64,000 bases of DNA from Negativicutes bacterium (GCA_009929485.1 SAAJ01000007.1:25304-89303); one strand, 5' to 3'; shown: positions 24,608-33,981, numbered from the stretch's first letter. The notes: generated by a model not told the origin, from the sequence alone. Translations and numbers: made by a program.

Positions 24608-25804
24608 TTATAAACTTTCTTCTTGTTTTAGTTGCAATTTTCTTTCTTCAAAGATATGAGCTGGGCTTTCTTTATCAGTCACAATTACTTCAATATTGGA
24701 ATTGGCAAATACATATTCCGGTCCCTTGCTGTGAAACCCATTTTTAACCACAATAAAATCAACAGCTTTTTGAGCTAAAAATTCCGCAACCAGAATTCCT
24801 TTCCCTTTTTCAATTGTAACAAAAGGGTTTTCAACAATTTCTACTTTTTTCGCAACATTGCAACCAGCAGCAAACGTTACAAACAGAAAAGATAACGCTT
24901 CGCCAAAATGCTCGTTCAACATGGTCTGATCATCCGTCAATGGCAATGCATATATAACCTGTTCTTTACGAATCGGTTCATAATGAATAAGTATCCGATC
25001 AATATTCTCAACTTGTTCCTTAACGAGAGTTTCAATTCGATCTGCAATATAATGCGCTTTATCCAAATTATGTGTTTTTATGAGTATACTTGTTTCAATA
25101 AATTTGAATTTTCCTGAATTTCTACCAGTTAAAGACTTCACTCCAATAACCTGCGGCATTGTGATAATAATTTTTTCCACTTTACTAAGTGTTTCATAAT
25201 CCAAGGAAGCATCTAAAAGAACTTTCAAACCGTCCCTTAGTATTTGAAAGCCAATTTTAATAATAAAACATACAATTACTATAGCCGCAGCCTTATCCAA
25301 TGGATATCCCAACATACTAGAAATAATCGCAGCTAAAACAATTACATTGCTTAATACATCCATGCGAATATGAGCAGCATCCGCTATTAAAATAGGAGAA
25401 TTAATTTCTTTACCTATTTTCATTTCATACTTTGAAAATGCGAATGTCAAAATAATCGAAATCAGCAAACTCACTATTGCGATAAAAGAATTTTGCAGTT
25501 CCTCTTGGTTATTGGATATAATCTCCATAACAATTTCATAGCCAGAATAAAATATCACCAAAGAAATCAAGATAGACATTACATTTTCGACTTTGTATAA
25601 ACCATATGGGAATGCCTTTGTTTTTCGATTGGCAATTTTCACTCCCGCTAAAACGGTTATAGCCGCAATAAAATCCGCAAAGCTATGAAACGCCTCCGCT
25701 TTTAACGCAATACTATCAGAAACATCGGCTGCCAAATACTTCATGCCAAATATTGAAAAATTCATTATCATGGAAAGTATCGCTACTTTTTCACTTTTGT
25801 CCAT
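24608..25804 (-). CDS. CDF cation transporter fused to a NifX-like domain
   Basis: Cation diffusion facilitator (398 aa): residues 1-200 hold about six membrane helices with the family metal-site patterns (AFHSFADFIAA and ADAAHIRMDVLSN), residues 200-290 the cytoplasmic dimerisation domain. Residues 290-385 are a NifX/dinitrogenase-cofactor-like domain (LTDDQTMLNEHFGEALSFLF, AVDFIVVKNGFHSKGPEYVF). CDF proteins export Zn, Fe, Mn, Co or Ni; the fused domain may sense or deliver an iron cluster. The ATG follows AAGGAAGGAAGA. Single gene, converging on nothing and separate from the PSD gene by 28 nt. Confidence 0.87.
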   Translation of the reverse strand: MDKSEKVAILSMIMNFSIFGMKYLAADVSDSIALKAEAFHSFADFIAAITVLAGVKIANRKTKAFPYGLYKVENVMSILISLVIFYSGYEIVMEIISNNQEELQNSFIAIVSLLISIILTFAFSKYEMKIGKEINSPILIADAAHIRMDVLSNVIVLAAIISSMLGYPLDKAAAIVIVCFIIKIGFQILRDGLKVLLDASLDYETLSKVEKIIITMPQVIGVKSLTGRNSGKFKFIETSILIKTHNLDKAHYIADRIETLVKEQVENIDRILIHYEPIRKEQVIYALPLTDDQTMLNEHFGEALSFLFVTFAAGCNVAKKVEIVENPFVTIEKGKGILVAEFLAQKAVDFIVVKNGFHSKGPEYVFANSNIEVIVTDKESPAHIFEERKLQLKQEESL

Positions 25805-25832
25805 TCTTCCTTCCTTTCAACCCAAACTACAC

Positions 25833-26459
25833 TCAATCAACAAATTTCCCAAGAACCGTAATCCCAGCTTTTACATAATCTCCTTTTTTTACCAACACCT
25901 CTACGCCTTTAGGTACAACAATCTCTGTACTAGAGCCAAACTTAATCATTCCATATACCTGCCCTTGCTCTAATTCAGTTCCCAATGTCACGCTTGAAAT
26001 AATTCGTCGCGCCAAAGCTCCTGCAATTTGAGTAACCAAAACACGAACTCGGCCGTTTTCTATTCCAAGGGCATGCCGTTCATTTTCTTGTCCTACTGAC
26101 TCCCTATATGCAGGTTGGAAGCGTCCGCAGCAATATTCCTGATACATTATCTCGCCCTTAACAGGACTACGATTCACATGCACATCAAAGATAGACAAAA
26201 ATATAGTAATTTTGACTCCTGTCTCGTTTAAAAATTTCCCCTCATAACATTCTTCAATGCTCATTATCTTTCCATCTGCTGGTGAAAGAACATTACGTTC
26301 ATCGCAGACTATTGACCGATCGGGATTACGAAAAAAGAAAATCAAAAATAAGCATAATATACCCGGAAGCATTCCCCACAACGGTCCAAAAACAAGGCAA
26401 ACGATAAAAGCTACGCAAAGAGCCGCTAAAATATACGAGACTCCCTCTTTTGCAATCAT
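25833..26459 (-). CDS. psd: phosphatidylserine decarboxylase-like enzyme
   Basis: PSD of the short archaeal/Firmicute type (208 aa), making phosphatidylethanolamine at the inner membrane. Two hydrophobic segments occupy residues 10-45; FFRNPDR, LSPADGKIMSIEE and FLSIFDVHVNRSPVKGEI follow. The self-cleavage site that creates the pyruvoyl group is the Ser pair in MIKFGSSTEIVVP. The ATG at 26459 is used because GGAAAGGA precedes it; the frame remains open to 26498. The usual pssA partner is not adjacent. Confidence 0.88.
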   Translation of the reverse strand: MIAKEGVSYILAALCVAFIVCLVFGPLWGMLPGILCLFLIFFFRNPDRSIVCDERNVLSPADGKIMSIEECYEGKFLNETGVKITIFLSIFDVHVNRSPVKGEIMYQEYCCGRFQPAYRESVGQENERHALGIENGRVRVLVTQIAGALARRIISSVTLGTELEQGQVYGMIKFGSSTEIVVPKGVEVLVKKGDYVKAGITVLGKFVD

Positions 26460-26502
26460 GATTAGAATCCTTTCCCCTATATTGTGTCCGTTAAGCACGA
26501 GC

Positions 26503-27426
26503 TTATCGTAAGCGATATGTCCTATACCCTTTATAATCTACTACGTTTACTTCAATATCGCTCTCCAAGCGATGCAAAAAAGCAGCTGCATCTTCGTTTC
26601 GCATTTTCAAAAAACTTTTAATTTCAAACTGATTCATTGGATGCCGTTTAATAATGCTCATAATTGCCTCATACGAATCATTCAAATTGCTTTGAAAACC
26701 TTCTGATACCATAAAATCCAATGAAATACCGCCCAAAACCTCCACCGCTTGGCTCATTTTTTCTTCACTTATTTGTTTTACATATTTTTCCGCTGGTGGT
26801 CTTATCGGCGTATTAAGATATAACCGCTGATAGTTTAACTCTGCCAACATCTCCGCATACTTGTGCAAGGACACATCGTCGTCATTTACTCCTGCAATTA
26901 ACATAATTTCTATCCACAACTGACCTAAGTATTCTTGTGAAAAAATTTTTAGGCCCTCAAAAACTTGGGGGAAATGGATTTCCTTATGCGGCCTATTAAT
27001 TGAGTTTAATGTTCTTTCATCATATGCGTCCATTGTCGGCAAAACAATATCTGCAATTGCCAATTCCCGCCGCAATTGCGGCTCATACAAAAGCGCTCCA
27101 TTCGTAATAACAGCAATCGGCTTGTTTGTTTGTTCCTTAAGTTGCTCAATAAGCTCACCCATTCCTAAATACAAGGTAGGCTCGCCTTCCCCGACAATCG
27201 TGACAACGTCAAACGCAAAGCCCGCTTTTAGGATTTCATTGAAATCATCCATAATTTCATTAACTGGAAAAAACATCTTTCTTTCATTACTCATGCGGTT
27301 CGTCCGCCCTAACTGACAATACACGCAAGAGTAGTTGCATGTTTTCTTAGGAATCGGACTGATTCCCAAAGAAATACCAAGCCGTCTTGAAGGAACAGGA
27401 CCAAAAACAAATTTCATTTCCTTCAT
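26503..27426 (-). CDS. radical SAM protein of the COG0731 type
   Basis: Radical SAM protein (307 aa). The N-terminus FGPVPSRRLGISLGISPIP and the cluster motif CNYSCVYCQLG (CxxxCxxC) are characteristic of COG0731, a group related to wyosine-synthesis and other small-molecule SAM enzymes; EGEPTLY is the SAM-binding equivalent of the GGEP motif. The C-terminal 60 residues look like a winged helix. Its reaction is unknown. It starts 5 nt after the stop of the SCIFF-maturase-like gene and is probably co-translated with it. Confidence 0.8.
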   Translation of the reverse strand: MKEMKFVFGPVPSRRLGISLGISPIPKKTCNYSCVYCQLGRTNRMSNERKMFFPVNEIMDDFNEILKAGFAFDVVTIVGEGEPTLYLGMGELIEQLKEQTNKPIAVITNGALLYEPQLRRELAIADIVLPTMDAYDERTLNSINRPHKEIHFPQVFEGLKIFSQEYLGQLWIEIMLIAGVNDDDVSLHKYAEMLAELNYQRLYLNTPIRPPAEKYVKQISEEKMSQAVEVLGGISLDFMVSEGFQSNLNDSYEAIMSIIKRHPMNQFEIKSFLKMRNEDAAAFLHRLESDIEVNVVDYKGYRTYRLR

Positions 27427-27431
27427 CTGTT

Positions 27432-28793
27432 CTAGACCCCTTTATCAATTTTTGCCGCTTGTATCATAATTGCACATTCAATCCTCTTTCTTTGCAATTT
27501 ACAAGCAACCTCATTAGGTTCCAAAATAGACCCATTAGAAAAGAATGCATTAGCGTGACATCCGCCGGAACAAAACAACTTTGCCCAGCATTCGCTACAG
27601 GCTTCTTTTTTCAATATATTCGTTTGCTCAAAATATTCACAAAGGCTTTGGTTTACAATACCATTATTTATATCTCCCACTGAAAATCCATCTTGGCCCA
27701 CAAACTGATGACAAGGATATAAAAGTCCCTCAGGCGATACCGCCAAATATTCATATCCAGCACCACATGCAGTTACTCTTTTATAAAGACAAGGCCCTTT
27801 AAATACGTCTATATTAAAATGATAAAATCGAAGCTGCGGTTCTTCAATAATACGTTCAAGATATAGCAAAGCTAACTTATCATACTCGCTCATTATCTCT
27901 GAAACATCAGCTTCTATAAAATGAAAATCTCGGCCCGCTCCAACTACAGGTTCGACAGATACTTCGGAAAATCCCTGATCAAAAAGATGCATAACGTCTT
28001 TAGAAAAATCCTTATTACGAGCAGTAAAAGTTCCGCGCACAAAATAACTTTTTCCATTTCTGCCAGCAACAAGTCTTTGAGCCAAAGGCAATATTCTAGC
28101 ATAACTGCCTCGGCCTTTTTGATCATGGCGCACCGCATCATGTATATCCTTACGTCCGTCAATACTTATAACCACATTGTCCATGTTTTGATTGATATAA
28201 TTTATTTTTTCGTCGTCTAGTAAGGTTCCATTTGTTGTAATTGTAAAATAGAAAGACTTATCCATCTTCTTTTCCAGACTTCTTCCATAAGAAACAACTT
28301 CTTTCACCACATCAAAGTTCATCAGCGGTTCGCCGCCAAAAAAATCGATTTCAATCGAGCGACGTCCTTTTGACTCCTGAAGCAGATAATCGACTGCCTT
28401 TAACGCAACCTCAGTACTCATAAGAGTTCTGCCGCACTGATAGTCTCCTTCGGATGCAAAACAATAGTCACATCGCAAATTACAGTCATGAGCTACATTT
28501 AAACAAAGAGCCTTCAAGGCATGATTTACCGGTTTTTCTCGTATGGCCGCTTCTAAATTTTCAGCCTTTGAAAACAGCATTTCATCATTATGCAGTTGCT
28601 CAATCTCATGATAAACTTCCTCAAGCTCAGCAACGGCATATCGCTCATTAAGTTTATCTTTTATATTTGCGAGTAGCGGAAATTGTGTTTCACCTTGCAG
28701 CATATCAAACGCCACTTTATCTAAAAAATGGATTGCCCCGCTGTTTCCATCCACTGCAATATAATACCCATTTAAGCTGTATGTATGAACCAT
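27432..28793 (-). CDS. SCIFF-peptide-maturase-like radical SAM/SPASM enzyme
   Basis: Radical SAM protein with SPASM domain (453 aa). MVHTYSLNGYYIAVDGNSGA at the start, the cluster motif CNLRCDYCFAS near residue 103, FFGGEPL, and the C-terminal Cys sets CGAGYEYLAVSPEG, CHQF, CSECWAKLFCSGGC match the maturase that forms thioether links in the six-cysteine SCIFF peptide. The SCIFF precursor is normally encoded just upstream, but I find no Cys-rich short ORF in the 237 bases before the start. The ribosome site AAAGGAG is good. Either the precursor is elsewhere or the enzyme has another substrate. Confidence 0.78.
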   Translation of the reverse strand: MVHTYSLNGYYIAVDGNSGAIHFLDKVAFDMLQGETQFPLLANIKDKLNERYAVAELEEVYHEIEQLHNDEMLFSKAENLEAAIREKPVNHALKALCLNVAHDCNLRCDYCFASEGDYQCGRTLMSTEVALKAVDYLLQESKGRRSIEIDFFGGEPLMNFDVVKEVVSYGRSLEKKMDKSFYFTITTNGTLLDDEKINYINQNMDNVVISIDGRKDIHDAVRHDQKGRGSYARILPLAQRLVAGRNGKSYFVRGTFTARNKDFSKDVMHLFDQGFSEVSVEPVVGAGRDFHFIEADVSEIMSEYDKLALLYLERIIEEPQLRFYHFNIDVFKGPCLYKRVTACGAGYEYLAVSPEGLLYPCHQFVGQDGFSVGDINNGIVNQSLCEYFEQTNILKKEACSECWAKLFCSGGCHANAFFSNGSILEPNEVACKLQRKRIECAIMIQAAKIDKGV

Positions 28794-28923
28794 TCTTACC
28801 TTCTCCTTTATATATCACCATTTTTGATACACTATTTCATTTTTAGCATATGTCACTTATATTTCAATTATATCAGGTTTATAACATATGTCGACAAAAA
28901 ACACGGCATTATAGTATCTTCTC

Positions 28924-28970
28924 AAAAAATCTAAAAAAACAGTACGAATCCTCGGAAGGATCCGTACCGT
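28924..28970 (-). terminator. rho-independent terminator after the C_GCAxxG_C_C gene
   Basis: Minus strand GTACGGATCCT, loop TCCG, AGGATTCGTAC (one G-U pair), then TTTTTTT. It separates the upstream C_GCAxxG_C_C gene from the SCIFF-maturase-like gene. Confidence 0.9.
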
Positions 28971-29030
28971 TTCATTAGGCTTCCTTGATTTTCAACAAAG
29001 CAACCAAAAATACAACCAAATACCAAGCTC

Positions 29031-29411
29031 CTATTTTTTACTCATAGACGGCTGCATAATTTGCGCCTGCAACAATTGATAAGAATAGGCAATAATTTCA
29101 TCACAGGAAACGCCTTTTTTCTTCAACTCAATACATTCGTAAGTGCCATATTTCTCTTTAATCTGACGCATCAACCCGCGTGCATATTGCCTTGATTCAT
29201 TTTGTTCACTTGCCTCTTCCCTGCCGCAAACAGCGCCAACCGCCATTATGGCTCCTGTAATCGCGCCACAAGTAGAGCCAACCGTCATTCCGCTTCCAAA
29301 AGGGCTGGCAATCGAAACAGAAATATTAGCATCCGTCTCGTCATTAAAGGCTTTAATAATGGACTCTGCACAATTATACCCTTGTCCATGATACTTTACC
29401 GCTTTTGACAT
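29031..29411 (-). CDS. C_GCAxxG_C_C family redox-like protein
   Basis: Small protein (126 aa) of the C_GCAxxG_C_C family: YNCAESIIKAF near residue 13, GSTCGAITGAIMAVG near residue 46, then VCGREEAS and YECIELKKKGVSC. The spaced cysteines suggest a bound redox or metal centre; the family is widespread in anaerobes and has no defined reaction. It is encoded 60 nt downstream of a CoA-disulfide-reductase-like flavoprotein on the same strand, which could be its partner (inference). Confidence 0.82.
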   Translation of the reverse strand: MSKAVKYHGQGYNCAESIIKAFNDETDANISVSIASPFGSGMTVGSTCGAITGAIMAVGAVCGREEASEQNESRQYARGLMRQIKEKYGTYECIELKKKGVSCDEIIAYSYQLLQAQIMQPSMSKK

Positions 29412-29471
29412 ATTACATTATACCCCTTATCTTTCACCTCATAGTATTTAATCGGCATAACCAAGAAACTC

Positions 29472-30818
29472 TCATTTCATTTTCACCAGCGCATCCAACG
29501 ATGCCGCATTAATCGGATATGCAATCGGCGACGATGTCAGCAATGGATGCGTTGCCACCTGGAAGGTGTTAAGCTCATTAGCAGTAATGCCTTTTTGCAC
29601 TGCCAAGCTAAGAATATTAATCATCTCGCCAGCGCACTCGCCTCCGCAAATCTGAGCTCCAACCAAAACCCCTGACGTTTTAGCAAACAACAAAGTAACA
29701 TCCAGCTTATTCGTTCCCGGCAGCGACCCGGGATGCTTGTCCATCGTGCTAAATTTTCCCGCTACGATTTCAAAAGTCTCTTCCATCGCTCTACGTTCCG
29801 TGATTCCTGCTGCGGCAACGGTCTTAGAAAATACCTTGGTCGAAAAAGCGCTAATTGTCCCTCTGTTTTCTCTCACATATTTCAGTCCGTACAAGTTTGT
29901 AGCAGCCACTTTTGCTTCCATAGCAGCAGTGGATGCCAACAAAATCGGAACATTCTTATTCGTAAAAAAGCATCTTTTTTCAGCGCAATCCCCTACAGCA
30001 AACACATCATTTTCGCTAGTACGCATATACTCATCAACAAGTACCGCGCCGGACTCATTTGTTTTAATCCCCATTTCTGCTGCTAAAACTGAGTTTGCTT
30101 TAACTCCGATGCTCAATATAACTGCGTCCGCTTTAATTTTTTCACCGGACTCTAATTCTACGGCTTCAACCACGCCATTGCCTGCCAACTTCTTTACCTT
30201 TTCGCAAGTTCTGACAGCAATACCATGCTCCTCCATTTCCTGTTCAACAATACTGCTGATGTTATCATCAAATGCCTGCCATAAACAATGTTGCGCAGCC
30301 TCTACAAGCGTAACTTTCTTTCCCGCCATGCTCAATTGCTCCGCAAACTCTACGCCAATAAAGCCGCCGCCAATAACAACAACATCATTCATATTTTCTA
30401 GCTTATTCAACAAATTTGTCAAATATTCTTCTTCTTTAAAAACAGCAAATACATTCTCCAAATCGCACCCGCCAATAAAACGGGGAATGATCGGCAAGGA
30501 ACCCGTAGCCAGGATTAGTTTTTCATAAGAGATAGCTTCTCCGCCAGATAAAAAGGCGGTCTTCTTTTCTTTATCAATCTTTACAACCTCGTCAACAACC
30601 AATTCAACGCCAGCATTCGCAAGCATAGCGTCAGGAATCCTGTTTTTGGCTGCATCCTTCAACGTACCAAAAATGTAAGGTATACCACAGGGAACCATCA
30701 CAGTCTTACTTTTCCTGACAAGTACAACCTTTTTTTCTGGATAGACCTTTTTTGCTGTCGTAGCCGTCAAAATCCCACCTGCACTACCGCCTATCACCAA
30801 AACATCCGCTGTCATCAT
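29472..30818 (-). CDS. CoA-disulfide reductase-like flavoprotein
   Basis: FAD- and NAD(P)H-dependent oxidoreductase (448 aa) of the single-cysteine disulfide reductase group (CoA-disulfide reductase, NADH oxidase, persulfide reductase). FAD site: VLVIGGSAGG at residue 7; redox Cys44 in VPCGIPYIFG; NAD site: VVVIGGGFIGVEFAEQL; second FAD motif: VFAVGDCAE; C-terminal dimer domain from residue 325. No rhodanese domain is fused. It may reduce CoA disulfide, persulfides or oxygen. It precedes the C_GCAxxG_C_C gene. Confidence 0.83.
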   Translation of the reverse strand: MMTADVLVIGGSAGGILTATTAKKVYPEKKVVLVRKSKTVMVPCGIPYIFGTLKDAAKNRIPDAMLANAGVELVVDEVVKIDKEKKTAFLSGGEAISYEKLILATGSLPIIPRFIGGCDLENVFAVFKEEEYLTNLLNKLENMNDVVVIGGGFIGVEFAEQLSMAGKKVTLVEAAQHCLWQAFDDNISSIVEQEMEEHGIAVRTCEKVKKLAGNGVVEAVELESGEKIKADAVILSIGVKANSVLAAEMGIKTNESGAVLVDEYMRTSENDVFAVGDCAEKRCFFTNKNVPILLASTAAMEAKVAATNLYGLKYVRENRGTISAFSTKVFSKTVAAAGITERRAMEETFEIVAGKFSTMDKHPGSLPGTNKLDVTLLFAKTSGVLVGAQICGGECAGEMINILSLAVQKGITANELNTFQVATHPLLTSSPIAYPINAASLDALVKMK

Positions 30819-31022
30819 TCTGATCCCTCCATTTATTTAGATTTCAGAGCACCAACAGCTCAACTTACTGCAAACACCCATTTGAAACATATATCATATT
30901 CATCATACTTTGATTGAATCTTCATGTCAAAGAAATTATTTGTCAAAATAAAATACTCAAAATAAAATGATGCGTTTCCTTCATAGGACTCGTAGCGTTT
31001 TAAAAATCATTCTTGCTCATTT

Positions 31023-31889
31023 CTACTTTATTTTTGTCAACCCAGCTAAGCAATTCATATTACTTCCAACTTCAACTACGTTTTGGCTAATTATTTGCAA
31101 TGCATTCGCTTGTTCACTCGTTGTCAAAGCCGTTTTCTTAACACCTTGTGAAATTTCATCTGTTGCCATTTGTATTTCTTTCAATACTTTTGCCGTTCCT
31201 TGTAATGACTCTTGAGAGTTGGCAGCTAGTTTTCGCACCTCTTCCGCCACAATACTAAATCCTCGCCCGTGTTCGCCCGCTCGCGCCGCTTCAATGGCGG
31301 CGTTAAGACCTAAAAGATTTGTTTGATTGACAATATTTCCAACCAAATCTAACACGCGCTTTACTTCACGTACACTCGTCTCAATTTTGGACGCCATATC
31401 TTCTAACGATTGGCTTGTAGCAGCAATTTCCTGCGCTCCTGCGGATACCTCTTGTATACTAGCCGAAGCATTCTCTACGTTGATGACTAAAGTTTGCAAA
31501 AGTTCTTCTTTTCCTCGGTTTTCATAAAACTTAACAATTTCTTCACTCAAAATCATTACGCCCAGCTTTTGCAAGGGCATAACTTCATTAGGATTTCCTG
31601 TTATGCCTATACAGCCAATACGCTGGTCTTTATAAAGAACCGGCCCCATATATCCCGGGAGCACGCCTTGCATAGTTTCCGCCATTTCCTTCGTAACGGA
31701 AACAACGTCCTCTTCTCCAGCAATAACTCTGCGTCCTCCCTCGTGAACGCATCCAAGTCTTTCTGGCTGTTTAGTCGCGATAATTTTCCCGCCTGCACCC
31801 ATTACATTAATATTGCACCCAATTGCTTCATAAAGTAAATCCACTGTTTTTTGCGCGATATGCTGCGGAATCTGATAATCTTCTCCCAT
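31023..31889 (-). CDS. soluble chemoreceptor with sugar diacid sensor domain
   Basis: Methyl-accepting-chemotaxis-type signalling protein without membrane segments (288 aa from the ATG at 31889; an upstream ATG at 31910 is possible). Residues 1-125 form a sugar diacid recognition domain like that of CdaR (IPQHIAQKTVDLLYEAIG, GNPNEVMPLQKLG); residues 130-288 form the signalling coiled coil with the hairpin tip VNQTNLLGLNAAIEAARAGE. It probably senses a glycerate-like acid inside the cell and signals to CheA. The C-terminal coil is short. It follows the lactate permease gene. Confidence 0.85.
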   Translation of the reverse strand: MGEDYQIPQHIAQKTVDLLYEAIGCNINVMGAGGKIIATKQPERLGCVHEGGRRVIAGEEDVVSVTKEMAETMQGVLPGYMGPVLYKDQRIGCIGITGNPNEVMPLQKLGVMILSEEIVKFYENRGKEELLQTLVINVENASASIQEVSAGAQEIAATSQSLEDMASKIETSVREVKRVLDLVGNIVNQTNLLGLNAAIEAARAGEHGRGFSIVAEEVRKLAANSQESLQGTAKVLKEIQMATDEISQGVKKTALTTSEQANALQIISQNVVEVGSNMNCLAGLTKIK

Positions 31890-31921
31890 CCCAATCACTT
31901 CCCATTTCATAGCGAAATATG

Positions 31922-31963
31922 ATCCGGCGCTTATTTTTCATAATTACAAAAACAAGCGCCGGA
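31922..31963. repeat. inverted repeat downstream of the lactate permease
   Basis: CCGGCGCTT pairs with AAGCGCCGG, extended by A/T pairs, between the permease and chemoreceptor genes. No U-run follows on the minus strand, so terminator function is uncertain. Confidence 0.5.
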
Positions 31964-31983
31964 ATTCAAAATATCCTGCTGTA

Positions 31984-33612
31984 TTAAGGCAGCATCCAGC
32001 TTAACCCATAAGCCTGCAAATAGGTCATACCTGCGATAAACAATAGCATCGCAAAACTATGCACAACCGTAAATCGCAAAATAGTGCCTTCCTCTCCAAC
32101 CATGTTCGTCGCAGCCGTCGCAACAGAAATACTTTGTGGAGAAATCATTTTGCCTACTACGCCGCCACTAGAGTTTGCAGCCAAGGTAAGATGCGGATCC
32201 AATCCCAATTGTTCCGCCGTTGTTTTCTGCAAATTCCCAAATAGCGCATTTGACGACGTATCAGAGCCCGTAAGAAACACACCCATCCAACCCAAAATCG
32301 GGGCAAAAAACGGATAAAAGCTTCCTGTTTTAGTAAATGCCAAACCCAACGTAGAACTCATTCCGGAATAATTCATTAAGAAAGCCAACCCTAAAACAGT
32401 TGCAATGGTTAAAATTGAAAGCCTTAATTGATATACCGTTTTTGCATAGCAGCTACAGGCTTGACCAAAACCGTACCGGGGAATTACAAAAACAGAAAGT
32501 ACGCCAGCCAAAAAAATGGCAGTTCCCGTACTTGCACCAAAAGCAAAGTCGTAAATTGCCCCATAAGGCGTGTTTTGAGCTACAATTGGCGCCGTCTTAA
32601 TAATTAAATTATGCAAGCCAGGCCAGGCAAATTTAAATCCGACATGTGACAACAACACTTTCATAAAAGGGAAACTCCACAAGAAGATGAGTATACCGAT
32701 AAATGCATAGGGCATCCAAGCCCGAACCACTTGCCCTGTCGTATACTCAACTTTTTTAGAGTGGTCTGCCGCAACTTCGCCTGGAAAATGCCAAACCTCT
32801 TTAGGTTTCCATACGCGCAGAAATAATCCCAGCGCTAAAATAGTGGCAACTGAAGACATAATATCTACAAGATAGGGACCATGATAGTTAGAAAAGCCAA
32901 ATTGCGTCAAAGCAAACGCCAAGCCAGCTACTAATAAAGCCGGGAAAACATCCACTGTCTTTTTCCAGCCAGCCATCGTTATACATATCCAGATTGGCAC
33001 GATACAAGATAAAAAGGGAAGCTGTCTTCCTACGATCTGACTGAGTTTCATAATATCCAACCCAGTTACCTGTGCAGCTACGATTAAAGGAATACCGATA
33101 CCGCCGAAAGCAACCGGCGCCGTATTGGCTATAAGACAAATTCCTGCCGCATATACCTTATCAAAGCCTAAACCTGCCAACATCGCTGCAGTAATTGCGA
33201 CAGGTGAACCAAAACCAGCTGTCCCTTCAATAAATGCCCCTAATGCAAACGCAACAAAAACAGCCTGCAGTCGTCGATCATCGGTCAAATTCGCCAACGA
33301 ATTTTTAATGATATCAAATTCTCCCGATTCCACTGTCATATTGTAAATCCAAATCGCATTAATTACGATCCATACAATGGGAAATAGACCAATTACCAAA
33401 CCATACACTGTTGATTGAATAGCTAATGAAACCGGCATTTGATAAGCAACTATAGCTAATACCAAGGCACTTCCTGTAGCTGTCAAAGCAGCCAAATGGC
33501 CTGGAGATCGGCGAACCCCTAACATGTACAATAAAAAAATCAAGGGCAGAGCAGCTACTGCTGCTGAAAGCAGGATATCACCAAAGGGATCATATCCTTG
33601 CATCCACTTCAT
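31984..33612 (-). CDS. lctP: L-lactate permease
   Basis: Inner-membrane lactate:H+ symporter of the LctP family (542 aa, about 13 hydrophobic segments). Family features: GFGSPVAITAAMLAGLGFDK, ANTAPVAFGGIGIPLIVA, GWMGVFLTGSDTSSNALFG and ANSSGGVVGKMISPQSISVA. The ATG at 33612 is chosen because GGAGGCGCAACA precedes it; the frame is open to 33648. Its long leader shares about 76 bp with that of the cupin gene at 37050, pointing to a common regulator. Confidence 0.93.
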   Translation of the reverse strand: MKWMQGYDPFGDILLSAAVAALPLIFLLYMLGVRRSPGHLAALTATGSALVLAIVAYQMPVSLAIQSTVYGLVIGLFPIVWIVINAIWIYNMTVESGEFDIIKNSLANLTDDRRLQAVFVAFALGAFIEGTAGFGSPVAITAAMLAGLGFDKVYAAGICLIANTAPVAFGGIGIPLIVAAQVTGLDIMKLSQIVGRQLPFLSCIVPIWICITMAGWKKTVDVFPALLVAGLAFALTQFGFSNYHGPYLVDIMSSVATILALGLFLRVWKPKEVWHFPGEVAADHSKKVEYTTGQVVRAWMPYAFIGILIFLWSFPFMKVLLSHVGFKFAWPGLHNLIIKTAPIVAQNTPYGAIYDFAFGASTGTAIFLAGVLSVFVIPRYGFGQACSCYAKTVYQLRLSILTIATVLGLAFLMNYSGMSSTLGLAFTKTGSFYPFFAPILGWMGVFLTGSDTSSNALFGNLQKTTAEQLGLDPHLTLAANSSGGVVGKMISPQSISVATAATNMVGEEGTILRFTVVHSFAMLLFIAGMTYLQAYGLSWMLP

Positions 33613-33928
33613 TGTTGCGCCTCCTAACCTTTGATTACGAAAATACACTTAAATCACTAATTACTATCAAAATCAAGAGTATGCCGTTTTAACCGGTTTT
33701 AACTACTTTTTTTACAAGGCTCCCTAATCTTCATTGCAAGCCTCCTTACTTTATCGGAATTATTTATATATTCCTTTTTGTTGTAAATATCGCCTTTGTA
33801 CATCAGTACGACTTTATTTATAAAAATAATTGTTTTTTAGGCCATCGTGCACAATTATAGAGTATAATTCAAACTAAAAACCATAAAATACATTCAATTT
33901 TAGGCCATGTTGAACATACAACAGAAAA
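33613..33928 (-). promoter_or_regulatory. long lctP leader with shared element and possible leader peptide
   Basis: No gene is seen in these 316 bases. On the minus strand, 33835-33908 contains two GGCCTAAAA copies flanking an AT-rich block with TATAAT (33850-33865), nearly repeated at 37510-37585 before the cupin gene. Downstream, GGAGGCTTGCA precedes an 11-codon frame (33734-33699, MKIREPCKKSS) that could be a leader peptide. An A/T-rich palindrome-like TTAAAACCGGTTAAAA follows at 33690-33706. Confidence 0.5.
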
Positions 33929-33965
33929 CGCCCGGCATAAAAAGCCGAGCGTTTCCTGTTGTATA
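33929..33965 (-). terminator. rho-independent terminator after katG
   Basis: Minus strand CGCTCGGC, loop TTTTTAT, GCCGGGCG, then TTTTCTG; the pairing extends outward through ACAACAG/CTGTTGT. It may also work on the opposite strand. Confidence 0.75.
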
Positions 33966-33981
33966 TTCTCCTTTAATCCCT

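Noticed and set aside
28794..29030. Possible SCIFF precursor gene upstream of the maturase
   Set aside because: No short frame with several cysteines on either strand; the region holds a terminator and AT-rich sequence.
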